Source: an uncultured Eubacteriales bacterium (GTDB lineage Bacteria > Bacillota > Clostridia > Oscillospirales > Acutalibacteraceae). Taken from it: a stretch of DNA of 5,275 nt. A program made the translations under genes and the position numbers. The notes under the pieces were generated by a model, which was given only the letters and a program-made list of their open reading frames with translations, did not search any database and had not been told where the DNA came from. Shown here in pieces: positions 5,111 to 5,275 of the stretch; positions within the stretch are counted from its first letter, which is position 1, and each line of letters opens with the position of its first letter. The DNA is taken from NCBI GenBank assembly GCA_900319255.1, contig ONNU01000289.1, positions 1-5,275 on the forward strand. Reading direction: 5' to 3'.

Positions 5111-5133
5111 GCTCCCTGCGGTCGCTATTTTTT
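5106..5133 (+). terminator. Weak candidate terminator
   Basis: GCGGC (5106-5110) can pair with GTCGC (5121-5125) around a 10-nt loop, followed by TATTTTTT (5126-5133). The stem is short, includes a G-U pair and competes with the palindrome at 5095-5109. No gene lies directly upstream except the tRNA 300 bp away. Confidence 0.25.
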
Positions 5134-5188
5134 CAGGAGTTCAAGTCCCGTCCAGCACCCGTAGAAATATCTTTTTCGGTCCCTTCAG

Positions 5189-5275
5189 GAAACGCCCCCC
5201 TCGCTTACGCTTGGGGGGCTCAAATAATAAAGAATAAAGAATAAATAAAAAATAAGAATGAACCAGAAGGGGGCG
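5189..5275. repeat. 87-bp direct repeat, copy 2 (runs to window end)
   Basis: The second copy of 4793-4879 at an offset of 396 bp. It is cut by the window edge, so the repeat may extend further. Unlike copy 1 it is not next to an intact tRNA. Confidence 0.95.

Larger units (their letters stand above)
4884..5188. other. Gene-free interval between the two 87-bp repeats
   Basis: I see no protein gene. It holds the T-rich stretch 4884-4925 and an AT-rich stretch to 5053. A GC island (about 5059-5125) follows, then a short T-run and bases 5135-5160 that loosely resemble a tRNA T-arm. AAATATCTTTTT occurs at both 5033-5044 and 5165-5176, flanking the GC island. Confidence 0.6.

Noticed and set aside
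4999..5160. tRNA-like pieces: GGTAGTTCAGTACC (D-arm-like) and GTTCAAGTCCCGTCCAGCACC (T-arm-like)
   Set aside because: No acceptor, anticodon or complete T stem can be formed from them; at most they are remnants, and chance is likely.

Overview
The window looks like chromosomal DNA from a gut Firmicute of the Ruminococcus/Oscillospiraceae type. The evidence is AGGAGG-type ribosome binding sites, sigma-A promoters with consensus TATAAT boxes, surface proteins with xPxTG-type sorting tails, X25- and CBM26-like starch-binding modules, and many short intergenic repeats. Genus assignment is inference. Every gene I support lies on the + strand, and each of the three main genes has its own promoter.

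Layout: (1) 1-224 holds a GC-rich palindromic repeat followed by a strong promoter. (2) 225-734 encodes a 169-residue zinc-ribbon / DUF2007-like protein with one C-terminal membrane segment. (3) 735-1151 is a gene-free region with palindromes, a WalR-like direct repeat, a promoter and a leader stem-loop. (4) 1152-2819 encodes a 555-residue secreted, wall-anchored protein: two X25-like modules, an (ESQ)n linker, a CBM26-like module, a Thr-rich stalk and a sorting signal. It ends at a good rho-independent terminator. (5) 2892-3280 is gene-free and built of intergenic repeats, including a second copy of the GC palindrome just upstream of the next promoter. (6) A possible 14-codon leader ORF (3330-3374) ends on the Shine-Dalgarno of the next gene. 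(7) 3387-4586 encodes a 399-residue paralogue with the same two X25-like modules and a sorting tail but no CBM26. (8) 4722-4792 is a tRNA-Gly(CCC) with its own promoter. (9) 4793-5275 is gene-free, with an 87-bp direct repeat present twice (the first copy abuts the tRNA) and a third, variant GC palindrome.

How the genes fit together: the two paralogues have no catalytic domain and look like non-enzymatic starch/alpha-glucan-binding adhesins displayed at the cell wall. The larger has two X25-like modules plus a CBM26; the smaller has the X25-like pair only. The pairwise pattern of module similarity says the tandem module pair existed before the gene duplicated. They resemble in concept the Ruminococcus bromii starch-adherence proteins, but I cannot prove orthology from sequence inspection alone. 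The small zinc-ribbon membrane protein has no evident link to starch binding.
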